From Bradyrhizobium cajani (GTDB lineage Bacteria > Pseudomonadota > Alphaproteobacteria > Rhizobiales > Xanthobacteraceae): 64,000 nucleotides of DNA. The position numbers and the translations under genes were made by a program. Each line of letters opens with the position of its first letter. The stretch's first letter is position 1. A model generated the notes under the pieces. That model was not told the origin of the DNA. It searched no databases and was given only the letters and a program-made list of their open reading frames with translations. Where the stretch lies: positions 40,471-104,470 of the forward strand of contig NZ_WQNE01000030.1 of the NCBI RefSeq assembly GCF_009759665.1, in the 5' to 3' direction. Positions 33,843 to 42,195 of the stretch are shown here, in pieces.

Positions 33843-34523
33843 TTACGCGCCGCCCCGAAACCCCGTCGCCAGCACGTAGCGCTCGGACGAGTCCTGCCGG
33901 CTCGCCGCCGGCTTGACGTGGCGCACCGTCGCAAAGTCGCGCTTGAGCTGGGCGAGCAGCTCGGCGTCGGCGCCGCTCTGGAACGTCTTGGCGAGGAACG
34001 TGCCGCCGGGCTTGAGCACGTCGCAGGCGAACGCCGCCGCGGTCTCGACCAGGCCGACGATGCGGAGCTGGTCGGTCTTGCGGTGACCGGTGGTGTTGGC
34101 GGCCATGTCGGACATCACGACATCGGCGCCGCCGCCCAGCATCGCTGTGAGCTTTTCCGGCGCGTCATTGTCCATGAAGTCGAGCTGCGCGAAATCGACG
34201 CCGGGAATCTCCGGCATCTCCAACAGATCGATCGCGACGACCTTGCCCTTGCCGTCGACGGAGCCGACGCGCTTGGCCGCGATCTGGCTCCAGCCGCCCG
34301 GCGCAGCACCGAGATCGACCACGGCCATGCCGGGCTTGAGCAGGCGAAACTTGTCGTCCATCTCCAAGAGCTTGAACGCCGCGCGAGAGCGATAGCCCGC
34401 CGCCTTGGCCTTGGCGACATAGGGATCGTTGAGCTGCCGCTCCAGCCACAGCTTCGACGACAGTTTGCGCTTGCCGCCGGTCTTGACCTGGACATGCAAG
34501 CGGCCGGTGGTGTCTTTCGCCAT
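33843..34523 (-). CDS. rlmE: 23S rRNA 2'-O-ribose methyltransferase RlmE
   Basis: A 226-aa FtsJ/RrmJ-family methyltransferase that modifies the 2'-OH of a uridine in the A-loop of 23S rRNA (U2552 in E. coli). The SAM motif is VVDLGAAPGGWSQIAAK, followed by LDFMD and VVMSDMAANTTG and the catalytic lysine in GTFLAKTFQ. The N terminus is typical: SSKLWLERQLNDPYVAKAKAAGYRSRAAFKLLEMDDK. It follows the phosphatase gene with a single base between stop and start, so the two form an operon. Confidence 0.95.
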   Translation of the reverse strand: MAKDTTGRLHVQVKTGGKRKLSSKLWLERQLNDPYVAKAKAAGYRSRAAFKLLEMDDKFRLLKPGMAVVDLGAAPGGWSQIAAKRVGSVDGKGKVVAIDLLEMPEIPGVDFAQLDFMDNDAPEKLTAMLGGGADVVMSDMAANTTGHRKTDQLRIVGLVETAAAFACDVLKPGGTFLAKTFQSGADAELLAQLKRDFATVRHVKPAASRQDSSERYVLATGFRGGA

Positions 34524-34524
34524 C

Positions 34525-35598
34525 TCACCAGCTCCTGAGCGCGCCGTCCTCGCGCATCATCTCGACCAGCATGCCTTCGCGCAGGCCCCGGTCGGCGACG
34601 CGCAGCCGCGGCAGCGGAAAGGCGCGGCGGATCGCATCGAGGATGGCACAGCCGGCGAGCACGAGATCGGCGCGCTCGACGCTGATGCAGCTGTTGCCGG
34701 CGCGCTCCTGGTAGCTCATGCCGAGCAGCTTGTTGATGGTCGCGGTGATGTCGGAATCGTTCATCCAGATGCTGTCGATGCGGCGGCGGTCATAGCGCGC
34801 GAGGTTGAGATGGATGCCGGCGAGCGTCGTCACCGTGCCGGAGGTTCCGAGCAGATGCATGTCCGAAAGCTCGCGGCCGTGCTCCTCGGCGAAGGGCGCA
34901 ACGTGGTTGGCGACCTCCTGCTCCATGGCGGCATAGATCTCCGGCGTCACGTCGCGGCCGCCGAACTGCTCGGCGAGCGTGACGACGCCGAGCGGGATCG
35001 ACATCCAGGCTTTGATGCGCGGCTGCGGATTTGCGGGGTCGCGCTCGATCCGCACCAACTCGGTCGAGCCGCCGCCGATGTCGAACAGGATCGCCCCCCT
35101 GCCCCTGGGATCGACCAGCGGCGAGCAGCCGAGCACGGCGAGCGCCGCCTCGGTCTCGCGGTCGATCACCTCGAGCTCGATGCCGGTCTCGGCGGCGACG
35201 CGGCTGCGAAAGCCTTCCGCATTCGAGGCCGCGCGGCAGGCTTCGGTCGCGATCAGCCGCAACCGCCGCGCTTTGCGCAAATTGATCTTGTCGCGGCAGA
35301 TGCTGAGCGCGGCGATGGCGCGCTCGATCGCGGCTTCGCTGATGCAGCCTGTGGCCGAGACCCCCTCGCCTAGTCGGATGATGCGCGAGAAGGAATCGAC
35401 CACGCGAAAGCCGTCCTGGGTCGGACACGCAATCAGGAGCCTGCAATTGTTGGTGCCGAGGTCCAGCGCCGCGTAGACGCCGGTTCCCGGCGCCTGTGCG
35501 GGGACGGCGGGCTCAGTGGCCAACGCCACCGCCGCCATCGACCCCTCCAGCTCACCGTGCAGCACATGGCCGTCGCGGAGCCGCGTGTGGTCATTCAT
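34525..35598 (-). CDS. Ppx/GppA family phosphatase
   Basis: A 357-aa member of the exopolyphosphatase/guanosine pentaphosphatase family, which hydrolyses polyphosphate or pppGpp. ASKHA motifs are YAALDLGTNNCRLLIA (phosphate-1), ILFDIGGGSTELV (phosphate-2) and LGTSGTVTTLAG. The shorter alphaproteobacterial form lacks the C-terminal helical HD-like domain of E. coli Ppx. The ATG at 35598 (MNDHTRLRDG) was preferred because the longer frame runs into non-conserved sequence. It is in an operon with rlmE, an arrangement common in rhizobia. Confidence 0.9.
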   Translation of the reverse strand: MNDHTRLRDGHVLHGELEGSMAAVALATEPAVPAQAPGTGVYAALDLGTNNCRLLIACPTQDGFRVVDSFSRIIRLGEGVSATGCISEAAIERAIAALSICRDKINLRKARRLRLIATEACRAASNAEGFRSRVAAETGIELEVIDRETEAALAVLGCSPLVDPRGRGAILFDIGGGSTELVRIERDPANPQPRIKAWMSIPLGVVTLAEQFGGRDVTPEIYAAMEQEVANHVAPFAEEHGRELSDMHLLGTSGTVTTLAGIHLNLARYDRRRIDSIWMNDSDITATINKLLGMSYQERAGNSCISVERADLVLAGCAILDAIRRAFPLPRLRVADRGLREGMLVEMMREDGALRSW

Positions 35599-35807
35599 AC
35601 AAACGGTCTTTCCACGGCCGTTGGGGCCGATCCGGAATTGCTTTTTCGCCTGAAACATTAGCAGCGCGGCAGGTCTGCGCAACAACGCATCACATGGGAC
35701 CATGCCCATTCGTGCGTTGTCGTGAACGGGGTGGTGGGTTATCTGAAAGAGGTCCGGTCCCCCGCTGCCGCGAAAATGCGCAAATACCGGCTTTTCAGGT
35801 CATTCCC

Positions 35808-38180
35808 ATGCAAGAACACACCAAATCGTCCACGCTCGAAAACGCTATTGCACTGCAAAAATATGGCGTCGGGCAACCGGTCCGCCGCAAGGAGGACGAC
35901 ACGCTGGTGCGCGGCAAGGGCCGCTACACCGACGATTTCAACCTGCCCGGCCAGGCCTATGCCGTGATCGTCCGCTCGACCCATGCCCATGGCATCATCC
36001 GCGGCATCAACTTCGACGCCGCCCAGGCGATGCCGGGCGTGCAGGGAGTGTGGACCGGCAAAGACCTCGATGCCGCCGGCTACGGCCCCTTCACCTGCGG
36101 CCTGCCGCTGAAGAGCCGCGACGGTTCGCCCCTGCTCCAGACCAACCGCCAGCCGTTGGCGACCGACAAGGTCCGCTTCGTCGGCGATCCCGTCGCCTTC
36201 GTCGTCGCCGATACGTTGGCCCAGGCGCGCGATGCCGCTGAAGCGGTCGAGGTCGATATCGAGCCGCTGCCCGCGGTGACGGATCCCGAGGAAGCCGCCA
36301 GGCCCGGCGCTCCGCAGCTTTACGACCACATCCCGAACAACGTCGCGCTCGACTATCACTATGGCGACATGGACAAGGTGAACGCTGCCTTCGCCGACGC
36401 CGCCCATGTCACCAGGATCGACATCGAGAACACCCGCGTCGCCGTGGTGTCGATGGAGCCGCGCGTGGGCCTTGCCTCCTTTGACAAGAAGACCGAGCGC
36501 TACACGCTTCAGGTGCCGACGCAGGGCGTCGCGGGCAACCGTGCCAATCTCGCCAAGAACCTGAAAGTGCCGAACGACAAGGTGCGCATCCTCACCGCCA
36601 ATGTCGGCGGCTCCTTCGGCATGAAGAACATCAACTATCCCGAATACATGTGCATCCTGTACGCGGCGAAGGCGCTGGGGCGGCCGGTGAAGTGGCTGGA
36701 CGAGCGCTCCACCAGCTTCCTCTCCGACAGCCACGGCCGCGCACAGAAGATCCATGCTGAGCTCGCGCTCGATGCCGAGGGGCATTTCCTCGCGGCGAAG
36801 CTCTCGGGCTACGGCAATCTCGGCGCCTACATCACCGGCGTTGCGCCCGGCCCGCTCTCGCTCAACACCGGCAAGAACTTCTCCAGCGTCTATCGCACGC
36901 CGCTGATGGGCATCGACATCAAGACGGTGCTGACCAACACCACGCTGATGGGCGCCTATCGCGGCGCCGGCCGGCCCGAGGCGAATTACTACATGGAACG
37001 CCTGATCGACCGCGCCGCCGACGAGATGGGCATCAACCGCCTGACGCTGCGCAAGCGCAACTTCATCAAGCCGAACCAGATGCCGTTCCCGGCCTCCTCC
37101 GGCGTCACCTATGACAGCGGCGACTTCCAGGCCGTGTTCAACAAGGCGCTCGAGATCTCCGACCACGAGAATTTCGCCAGGCGCAAGAAGGAGAGCAGGA
37201 AGGCCGGCAAGCTGCGCGGCATCGCGGTCGGCTCCTATCTCGAGGTCACCGCGCCGCCGAGCCCCGAGCTCGGCAAGATCGTGTTCGATGCAGATGGCTC
37301 CGTGCAGCTGATCACCGGCACGCTCGATTACGGCCAGGGCCACGCGACGCCGTTCGCGCAGGTGCTGTGCGCGCAGCTAGGGGTACCCTTCGAGAGCGTC
37401 AAGCTGGTGCAGGGCGACAGCGACATCGTCCACACCGGCAACGGCACCGGTGGCTCGCGCTCGATCACCGCGAGCGGCATGGCGATCGTGGAAGCTTCCA
37501 AGCTCGTGATCGAGAAGGGCAAGCGCGCCGCCGCGCACATGCTGGAGGCGTCCGAGGCCGACATCGAGTTCGCCGACGGCAGCTTTACGATCGCCGGCAC
37601 CGATCGCAGCATCGACATCATGGAGCTCGCCAAGCGCCTGCATGACGGCAAGGTACCGGAGGGCGTGCCCGACAGCCTCGACGTCGACCACACCAGCGAG
37701 CCGGTGCCCTCGGCCTTCCCGAACGGCTGCCATGTCGCCGAGGTCGAGATCGATCCGGATACCGGCGTGGTGCAGATCGTGCGCTACAGCGCGGTGAACG
37801 ATTTCGGCACGGTGATCAACCCGATGCTGGTCGCAGGCCAGCTCCATGGCGGCGTCGTCCAGGGCATCGGCCAGGCGCTGATGGAGCACATCCGCTACGA
37901 CGAGAGCGGCCAGCCGATCACGGGCTCGCTGATGGACTACGCCCTGCCCCGCGCCGAGGACGTTCCGAACATGACGGTCGGCGACCACCCGGTGCCGGCC
38001 ACGACCAATCCGCTCGGCAGCAAGGGCTGCGGCGAAGCCGGCTGCGCCGGCAGCCTGTCGACGGTGGTGAACGCGGTGCTCGATGCGCTCTCCGACTACG
38101 GCATCAAGCACATCGACATGCCGCTGACGCCGGAGCGTGTGTGGCGCGCGATCCAGGAGGCGAAGGCAAAGGCGGCGTAG
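35808..38180 (+). CDS. Molybdopterin-binding large subunit, form II CoxL-like, unpaired
   Basis: A 790-aa xanthine dehydrogenase-family large subunit. The active-site loop AYRGAGR at 383-389 is the form II signature (form I CO dehydrogenases have a cysteine motif there), and the catalytic glutamate is E743 in GCGEAGC. The N-terminal domain, RRKEDDTLVRGKGRYTDDFNLPG, is also typical. Such subunits normally work with FAD and 2Fe-2S subunits, but neither is encoded next to it. It may be an aldehyde or N-heterocycle dehydrogenase with partners elsewhere. The start at 35808 was chosen because upstream in-frame sequence is not conserved. Confidence 0.82.
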   Translation: MQEHTKSSTLENAIALQKYGVGQPVRRKEDDTLVRGKGRYTDDFNLPGQAYAVIVRSTHAHGIIRGINFDAAQAMPGVQGVWTGKDLDAAGYGPFTCGLPLKSRDGSPLLQTNRQPLATDKVRFVGDPVAFVVADTLAQARDAAEAVEVDIEPLPAVTDPEEAARPGAPQLYDHIPNNVALDYHYGDMDKVNAAFADAAHVTRIDIENTRVAVVSMEPRVGLASFDKKTERYTLQVPTQGVAGNRANLAKNLKVPNDKVRILTANVGGSFGMKNINYPEYMCILYAAKALGRPVKWLDERSTSFLSDSHGRAQKIHAELALDAEGHFLAAKLSGYGNLGAYITGVAPGPLSLNTGKNFSSVYRTPLMGIDIKTVLTNTTLMGAYRGAGRPEANYYMERLIDRAADEMGINRLTLRKRNFIKPNQMPFPASSGVTYDSGDFQAVFNKALEISDHENFARRKKESRKAGKLRGIAVGSYLEVTAPPSPELGKIVFDADGSVQLITGTLDYGQGHATPFAQVLCAQLGVPFESVKLVQGDSDIVHTGNGTGGSRSITASGMAIVEASKLVIEKGKRAAAHMLEASEADIEFADGSFTIAGTDRSIDIMELAKRLHDGKVPEGVPDSLDVDHTSEPVPSAFPNGCHVAEVEIDPDTGVVQIVRYSAVNDFGTVINPMLVAGQLHGGVVQGIGQALMEHIRYDESGQPITGSLMDYALPRAEDVPNMTVGDHPVPATTNPLGSKGCGEAGCAGSLSTVVNAVLDALSDYGIKHIDMPLTPERVWRAIQEAKAKAA

Positions 38181-38218
38181 GGCCTGCGCTCCGTCGCCAT
38201 CACAAACTCCGCCGTCAT

Positions 38219-38265
38219 CGCCCGGCTTCACCGGGCGACGCGGCACTCCGCCTGACGGCGGAGTG
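38219..38265. terminator. Paired stem-loops between convergent genes
   Basis: CGCCCGG pairs with CCGGGCG (38219-38237, 5-nt loop), and CACTCCGCC pairs with GGCGGAGTG (38244-38265, 4-nt loop). Both lie between the convergent large-subunit and prfC genes. No T run follows, so termination is likely but not shown. Confidence 0.5.
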
Positions 38266-38290
38266 TGTGGCGGCGCAGCCGCGGGCGCGC

Positions 38291-39913
38291 CTACCCCTTC
38301 TTCTTCACGTCCTTGACGTTGTTGAACTCGATGCCCTCGGCGCGTTCCCTGGTGTAGCCGAGATAGAACTCGTTCCTCGCCAGATACACGGGATCGCCGT
38401 CGACATCGTCGGCGATGCTGGAGGTGTTGGCTGCGATGAAGGTGTCGAGCTTCTTGCGGTCCTCCGAAGAGACCCAGCGCGCGAGCTGGAACTCGCTGAC
38501 CTCGAACTCGACCGGCAGCGAATATTCCGCCTCCAGCCGCGCCTTCAGCACGTCGAGCTGGAGCGCGCCGACCACGCCGACCAGCGCAGGTGCGCCGTCG
38601 CGCGGGCGGAACACCTGCACCACGCCCTCTTCCGACATCTGCTGAAGTGCTTCCTTCAGCTTCTTCGCCTTCATCGCGTCGGTGAGACGTACGCGGCGGA
38701 CGATTTCCGGCGCAAAGCTCGGCACGCCGACGAAGGTGAAATCCTCGCCTTCGGTCAGCGTATCGCCGATGCGCAGCGTGCCGTGATTGGGAATGCCGAC
38801 GACGTCGCCGGCAAAGGCTTCATCCGCGACCGAACGGTCCTGCGCGAAGAAGAACTGGGGGCTCGACAGCGGCATGCTCTTGCCGGTGCGCACCAGCTTC
38901 GCCTTCATGCCGCGGCTGAGCTTTCCTGAGCACAGCCGCGCAAAGGCGATGCGGTCGCGGTGGTTCGGATCCATATTGGCCTGGATCTTGAACACGAAGG
39001 CGCTCATGCGCGGGTCGGTCGCCTCGACCTTGCGCTGATCGCTCTCCTGCGCGCGCGGCTCGGGCGCGAACTTGCCGAGGCCCTCCAGGAGGTCGCCGAC
39101 GCCGAAATTGCGCAGCGCACTGCCGAAATAGACCGGCGTCAGATGGCCCTCGCGGAACGCTTCGAGCTCGAACGGCTTGGAGGCCTCGGTGACGAGCTCG
39201 AGCTCGTCCTTCACGGCGGACACGTCGAGATTGGCATTGAGCTTGGCGAGTTCCTCGATCTCGATCTGCTGCGCCGCGCCGGTCTTGGCGCCGCCGCCCT
39301 CGAGCAGGCGCACGCCGCCATTGACGACGTCGTAGGTGCCGAGGAAGTCGCGGCCGCGGCCGACCGGCCAGGTCATCGGCGTGGTGTCGAGCGCCAGCGT
39401 CTTCTCGATCTCGTCGAGCAGCTCGAAGACGTCGCGGCTCTCGCGGTCCATCTTGTTGATGAAGGTGATGATCGGGATGTCCCGAAGACGGCACACCTCG
39501 AAGAGCTTTCGGGTGCGCGCCTCGATGCCCTTGGCGGCGTCGATCACCATGACGGCGGAATCGACCGCCGTGAGCGTGCGGTAGGTGTCTTCCGAGAAGT
39601 CCTCGTGGCCCGGCGTGTCCAGGAGGTTGAAGACGAGCCCCTCGAACTCGAAGGTCATGACCGAGGTCACGACCGAGATGCCGCGCTCGCGCTCGATCTT
39701 CATCCAGTCCGAGCGCGTGTTGCGCCGCTCGCCCTTGGCCTTGACCTGGCCGGCCAGGTTGATGGCGCCGCCGAACAGCAGCAGTTTTTCGGTCAGCGTG
39801 GTCTTGCCGGCGTCGGGATGGGAGATGATCGCAAAGGTCCGCCGCCGCGCCACTTCGGCGGCAAGCGGGGAACGGGCCGGCGATTCGGCTGTGGTGGTGG
39901 CGATGTCGGACAT
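38291..39913 (-). CDS. prfC: Peptide chain release factor 3
   Basis: A 540-aa GTPase that recycles RF1 and RF2 from the ribosome after termination. G1 is SHPDAGKTTLT, G3 is DTPGHEDF and G4 is NKMDR. The domain II and III segments (RGMKAKLVRTGKSMPLSSPQFFFAQDR, LGVVGALQLDVLKARLEAEY) identify RF3 in preference to EF-G. It starts with an ATG at 39913 and is divergent from the riboswitch-sugE unit, with about 90 bases of upstream DNA before the first riboswitch hairpin. Confidence 0.95.
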   Translation of the reverse strand: MSDIATTTAESPARSPLAAEVARRRTFAIISHPDAGKTTLTEKLLLFGGAINLAGQVKAKGERRNTRSDWMKIERERGISVVTSVMTFEFEGLVFNLLDTPGHEDFSEDTYRTLTAVDSAVMVIDAAKGIEARTRKLFEVCRLRDIPIITFINKMDRESRDVFELLDEIEKTLALDTTPMTWPVGRGRDFLGTYDVVNGGVRLLEGGGAKTGAAQQIEIEELAKLNANLDVSAVKDELELVTEASKPFELEAFREGHLTPVYFGSALRNFGVGDLLEGLGKFAPEPRAQESDQRKVEATDPRMSAFVFKIQANMDPNHRDRIAFARLCSGKLSRGMKAKLVRTGKSMPLSSPQFFFAQDRSVADEAFAGDVVGIPNHGTLRIGDTLTEGEDFTFVGVPSFAPEIVRRVRLTDAMKAKKLKEALQQMSEEGVVQVFRPRDGAPALVGVVGALQLDVLKARLEAEYSLPVEFEVSEFQLARWVSSEDRKKLDTFIAANTSSIADDVDGDPVYLARNEFYLGYTRERAEGIEFNNVKDVKKKG

Positions 39914-40000
39914 GGCGGGAGCGTTTGGCAGGGAAAATGGGCCTGATCAAGCCTCATTTGGTGATTGCAGGGCCGTCCGGCCAGCCCCATATCGGCTTTG

Positions 40001-40071
40001 GGGAAGGACGGCCTTCCCGGTTCTCAGCACCTCAGCCGCGGGGACGACCCTGCCTTGAACGGAGGGTCGTC
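40001..40071 (+). promoter_or_regulatory. Guanidine-II (mini-ykkC) riboswitch upstream of sugE
   Basis: Two hairpins have ACGR tetraloops, the diagnostic feature of this class. P1 at 40001-40018 has a 7-bp stem around ACGG, and P2 at 40038-40053 has a 6-bp stem around ACGA. GACGACCC (40043-40050) in P2 is also complementary to GGGTCGTC (40064-40071), which abuts the ATG and covers the end of the Shine-Dalgarno GGAGGG. Without guanidine that pairing would hide the start; with guanidine, P2 forms and translation is free. The class and ligand are established; the switch model is inference. Confidence 0.85.
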
Positions 40072-40386
40072 ATGGCCTGGAGCATCCTGTTCGTCGCCGG
40101 ACTTCTCGAGATCACGTGGGCGATCGGCCTGAAATACACCGAGGGCTTTACCAGGCTTGTTCCGTCCGTCGTCACGCTCGCGGCCATGGCCGGCAGCGTC
40201 ATCCTGCTCGGACTCGCGCTCAAATCACTGCCGGTCGGAACCGCCTATGCGGTCTGGACCGGCATCGGCGCGGTCGGCACCGCGACACTGGGCATCTACC
40301 TGTTCGGCGAGCCGGCCACCGCGTTCCGCCTTGCCAGCATCGCCCTGATCGTCGCCGGCATTATCGGGCTGAAGCTCGTTACCTGA
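40072..40386 (+). CDS. sugE: SMR-family guanidinium exporter SugE/Gdx
   Basis: A 104-aa small multidrug-resistance protein with four membrane helices. The essential glutamate is E13 in AGLLEITWAIGLKYT, and GTAYAVWTGIGAVGTATLG is the SugE/Gdx helix-3 pattern, unlike EmrE-type drug exporters. It would swap guanidinium for protons across the inner membrane. A guanidine-II riboswitch precedes it and strongly supports this substrate. GGAGGG is six bases before the ATG. The gene end overlaps the pit gene end by 8 bases, tail to tail. Confidence 0.92.
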   Translation: MAWSILFVAGLLEITWAIGLKYTEGFTRLVPSVVTLAAMAGSVILLGLALKSLPVGTAYAVWTGIGAVGTATLGIYLFGEPATAFRLASIALIVAGIIGLKLVT

Positions 40387-41386
40387 CGAAGATCTGGACC
40401 GCCCACCAGGTCAGCGCTGCGACGATCCCCGCGGCCGGGATGGTGATCACCCAGGCATAGACGATCGAGCTTGCGACGTTCCAGCGCACGGCCGAGACCC
40501 GGCGGGCCGCGCCGACGCCGACGATGGCACCGGTGATGGTGTGGGTGGTCGAAACGGGAACGCCGAGGAAGGTCGCCATGAACAGGGTCGCAGCGCCGCC
40601 GGTCTCGGCGCAAAAGCCCTGCATCGGCGTCAATTTCGTGATCCGCAGGCCCATGGTGCGGACAATGCGCCAGCCGCCCATCAGCGTGCCCAGCGCCATT
40701 GCCGCCTGGCAGGACAGCACCACCCAGAACGGCACCGAGAATTCGCTGCCGAGATGGCCCTGCGAATAGAGCAGCACGGCGATGATGCCCATGGTCTTCT
40801 GCGCGTCATTGCCGCCATGACCGAGCGAATAGAGCGAGGCGGAGGCAAATTGCAGGATGCGGAAGGCGCGATCGACCGCAAACGGTGTCGAGCGCACCGA
40901 CGCCCAGGACACGACCGCGACCAGCACCATCGCGAGCAGGAAACCGACCAGCGGCGACAGCACGATCGCCAGCACCGTCTTCGACAACCCGCTCCAGACC
41001 GCCGCAGAAATCCCGGCTTTGGCCACGCCGCCGCCGACGAGGCCACCGATCAGCGCATGCGACGACGAGGACGGGATGCCCAGCCCCCAGGTCACGAGGT
41101 TCCAGACGATCGCACCGATGAGGGCTGCGAAGATCACCTGGGCGTCGACGATCGAGGGATCGATGATGCCGGTGCCGATGGTCTCGGCGACGTGCAGGCC
41201 GAACACCCCGAAGGCAACGAAATTGAAGAACGCGGCCCAGAACACCGCGAATTGCGGCCGCAGCACGCGGGTCGAGACGATGGTCGCGATCGAGTTGGCG
41301 GCGTCGTGCAGGCCGTTCAGGAAGTCGAACAGCAGCGCGACGGCGATCAATCCGACCAGGACGGGGAGACCCAACGCAGCATCCAC
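40379..41386 (-). CDS. pit: Inorganic phosphate transporter of the PiT family
   Basis: A 335-aa membrane protein with about ten helices. The two PiT signatures are NGLHDAANSIATIVSTR near the N terminus and GHGGNDAQKTMGI in the middle; ATFLGVPVSTTHTITGAIVGVG is also conserved. It moves phosphate, usually as a metal-phosphate complex, with protons at low affinity. The start is a GTG at 41386 (VDAALGLPVLVG), 11 bases after the DUF47 stop. In Sinorhizobium the orfA-pit operon with the same content is repressed by PhoB, and a PHO box lies upstream here. Confidence 0.9.
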   Translation of the reverse strand: MDAALGLPVLVGLIAVALLFDFLNGLHDAANSIATIVSTRVLRPQFAVFWAAFFNFVAFGVFGLHVAETIGTGIIDPSIVDAQVIFAALIGAIVWNLVTWGLGIPSSSSHALIGGLVGGGVAKAGISAAVWSGLSKTVLAIVLSPLVGFLLAMVLVAVVSWASVRSTPFAVDRAFRILQFASASLYSLGHGGNDAQKTMGIIAVLLYSQGHLGSEFSVPFWVVLSCQAAMALGTLMGGWRIVRTMGLRITKLTPMQGFCAETGGAATLFMATFLGVPVSTTHTITGAIVGVGAARRVSAVRWNVASSIVYAWVITIPAAGIVAALTWWAVQIFVR

Positions 41387-41397
41387 GAGGGCCTGCC

Positions 41398-42042
41398 CTA
41401 AACCTGCTCGATGACGATGCTGTTGATCTCGTTCGCGACGTCGTCGAAGCGGTCCGCCACCTTCTCGAGATGGTCGTAGATCTCGGCGCCGACGACGAAA
41501 TCCATCGCATTGCCATCGCGATGCTTGAGGAACAGCTCCTTCAGGCCAATGTCGTGGAGATCGTCGACGCGGCCCTCGAGCTTGCCCAGCTCTTCCGTGA
41601 TCGCGGTGAGCATGGCGACGTTCGGACCGATCGATTGCATCAGCGGCAGCGCGCGGCCGACCAGGTTGGCGCATTCGATCAGCAGCCCGCCGATCTCGCG
41701 CATCGGCGGCTCGAAGCTGCGGACCTCGAACAGCATCACGGCCTTTGCCGTCTGCTGCATCTGGTCGATGGCGTCGTCCATCGAGGTGATGAGGTTCTTG
41801 ATGTCGCCGCGGTCGAACGGGGTGATGAAGGTACGGCGGACTGCCGTCAGCACCTCACGCGTGACGTTGTCGGCATCGTTCTCGAACTGGCTGACGCGCT
41901 GGCAATAGACCGGCGTCTCTTCGCCTCCATTGAGCATGCCCTGGAGCGCGATCGCGCCCTGGATCACGGTTTGGGCGTGGCGGTCGAACAGCTCGAAGAA
42001 GCGTTCTTCCCTGGGCAGGAAGGCGCGAAACCATCGCATCAT
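41398..42042 (-). CDS. DUF47 PhoU-like protein (orfA of the pit operon)
   Basis: A 214-aa helical protein with two PhoU-like three-helix repeats; MMRWFRAFLPREERFFELFDRHA is the DUF47 N terminus, and DEATIDQ-type segments such as TSMDDAIDQMQQTAKAVMLFEV bind metal in related proteins. It probably controls or stabilises the Pit transporter encoded next. The two genes are 11 bases apart. The start at 42042 has a weak Shine-Dalgarno and is 40 bases downstream of the PHO box. Confidence 0.9.
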   Translation of the reverse strand: MMRWFRAFLPREERFFELFDRHAQTVIQGAIALQGMLNGGEETPVYCQRVSQFENDADNVTREVLTAVRRTFITPFDRGDIKNLITSMDDAIDQMQQTAKAVMLFEVRSFEPPMREIGGLLIECANLVGRALPLMQSIGPNVAMLTAITEELGKLEGRVDDLHDIGLKELFLKHRDGNAMDFVVGAEIYDHLEKVADRFDDVANEINSIVIEQV

Positions 42043-42068
42043 GGAATAGGCTACCGGCAGGAAATGGC

Positions 42069-42100
42069 ACGGTCCGAACGGACCGTCATAAAACTGTCAT
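42069..42100. promoter_or_regulatory. PHO box and adjoining palindrome of the DUF47-pit operon
   Basis: CCGTCATAAAACTGTCAT at 42083-42100 matches the PhoB consensus (CTGTCAT-A/T4-CTGTCAT) with one mismatch. It overlaps an 18-bp palindrome, ACGGTCCG-AA-CGGACCGT (42069-42086). The direct repeats point away from the operon, which fits repression of pit by PhoB as known for Sinorhizobium meliloti orfA-pit. Confidence 0.72.
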
Positions 42101-42195
42101 AGACCATTTTTGATCCGCGCGCGCCATCGCACACCCGCGGAGCCGGATCGTCCACCACTTTCGTGCGGCGACGGAACTTAAACTATATCAATGAC

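Noticed and set aside
35739..37343. A 534-codon frame opposite the CoxL-like gene
   Set aside because: Shadow frame; the plus-strand protein has the AYRGAGR and GCGEAGC motifs.
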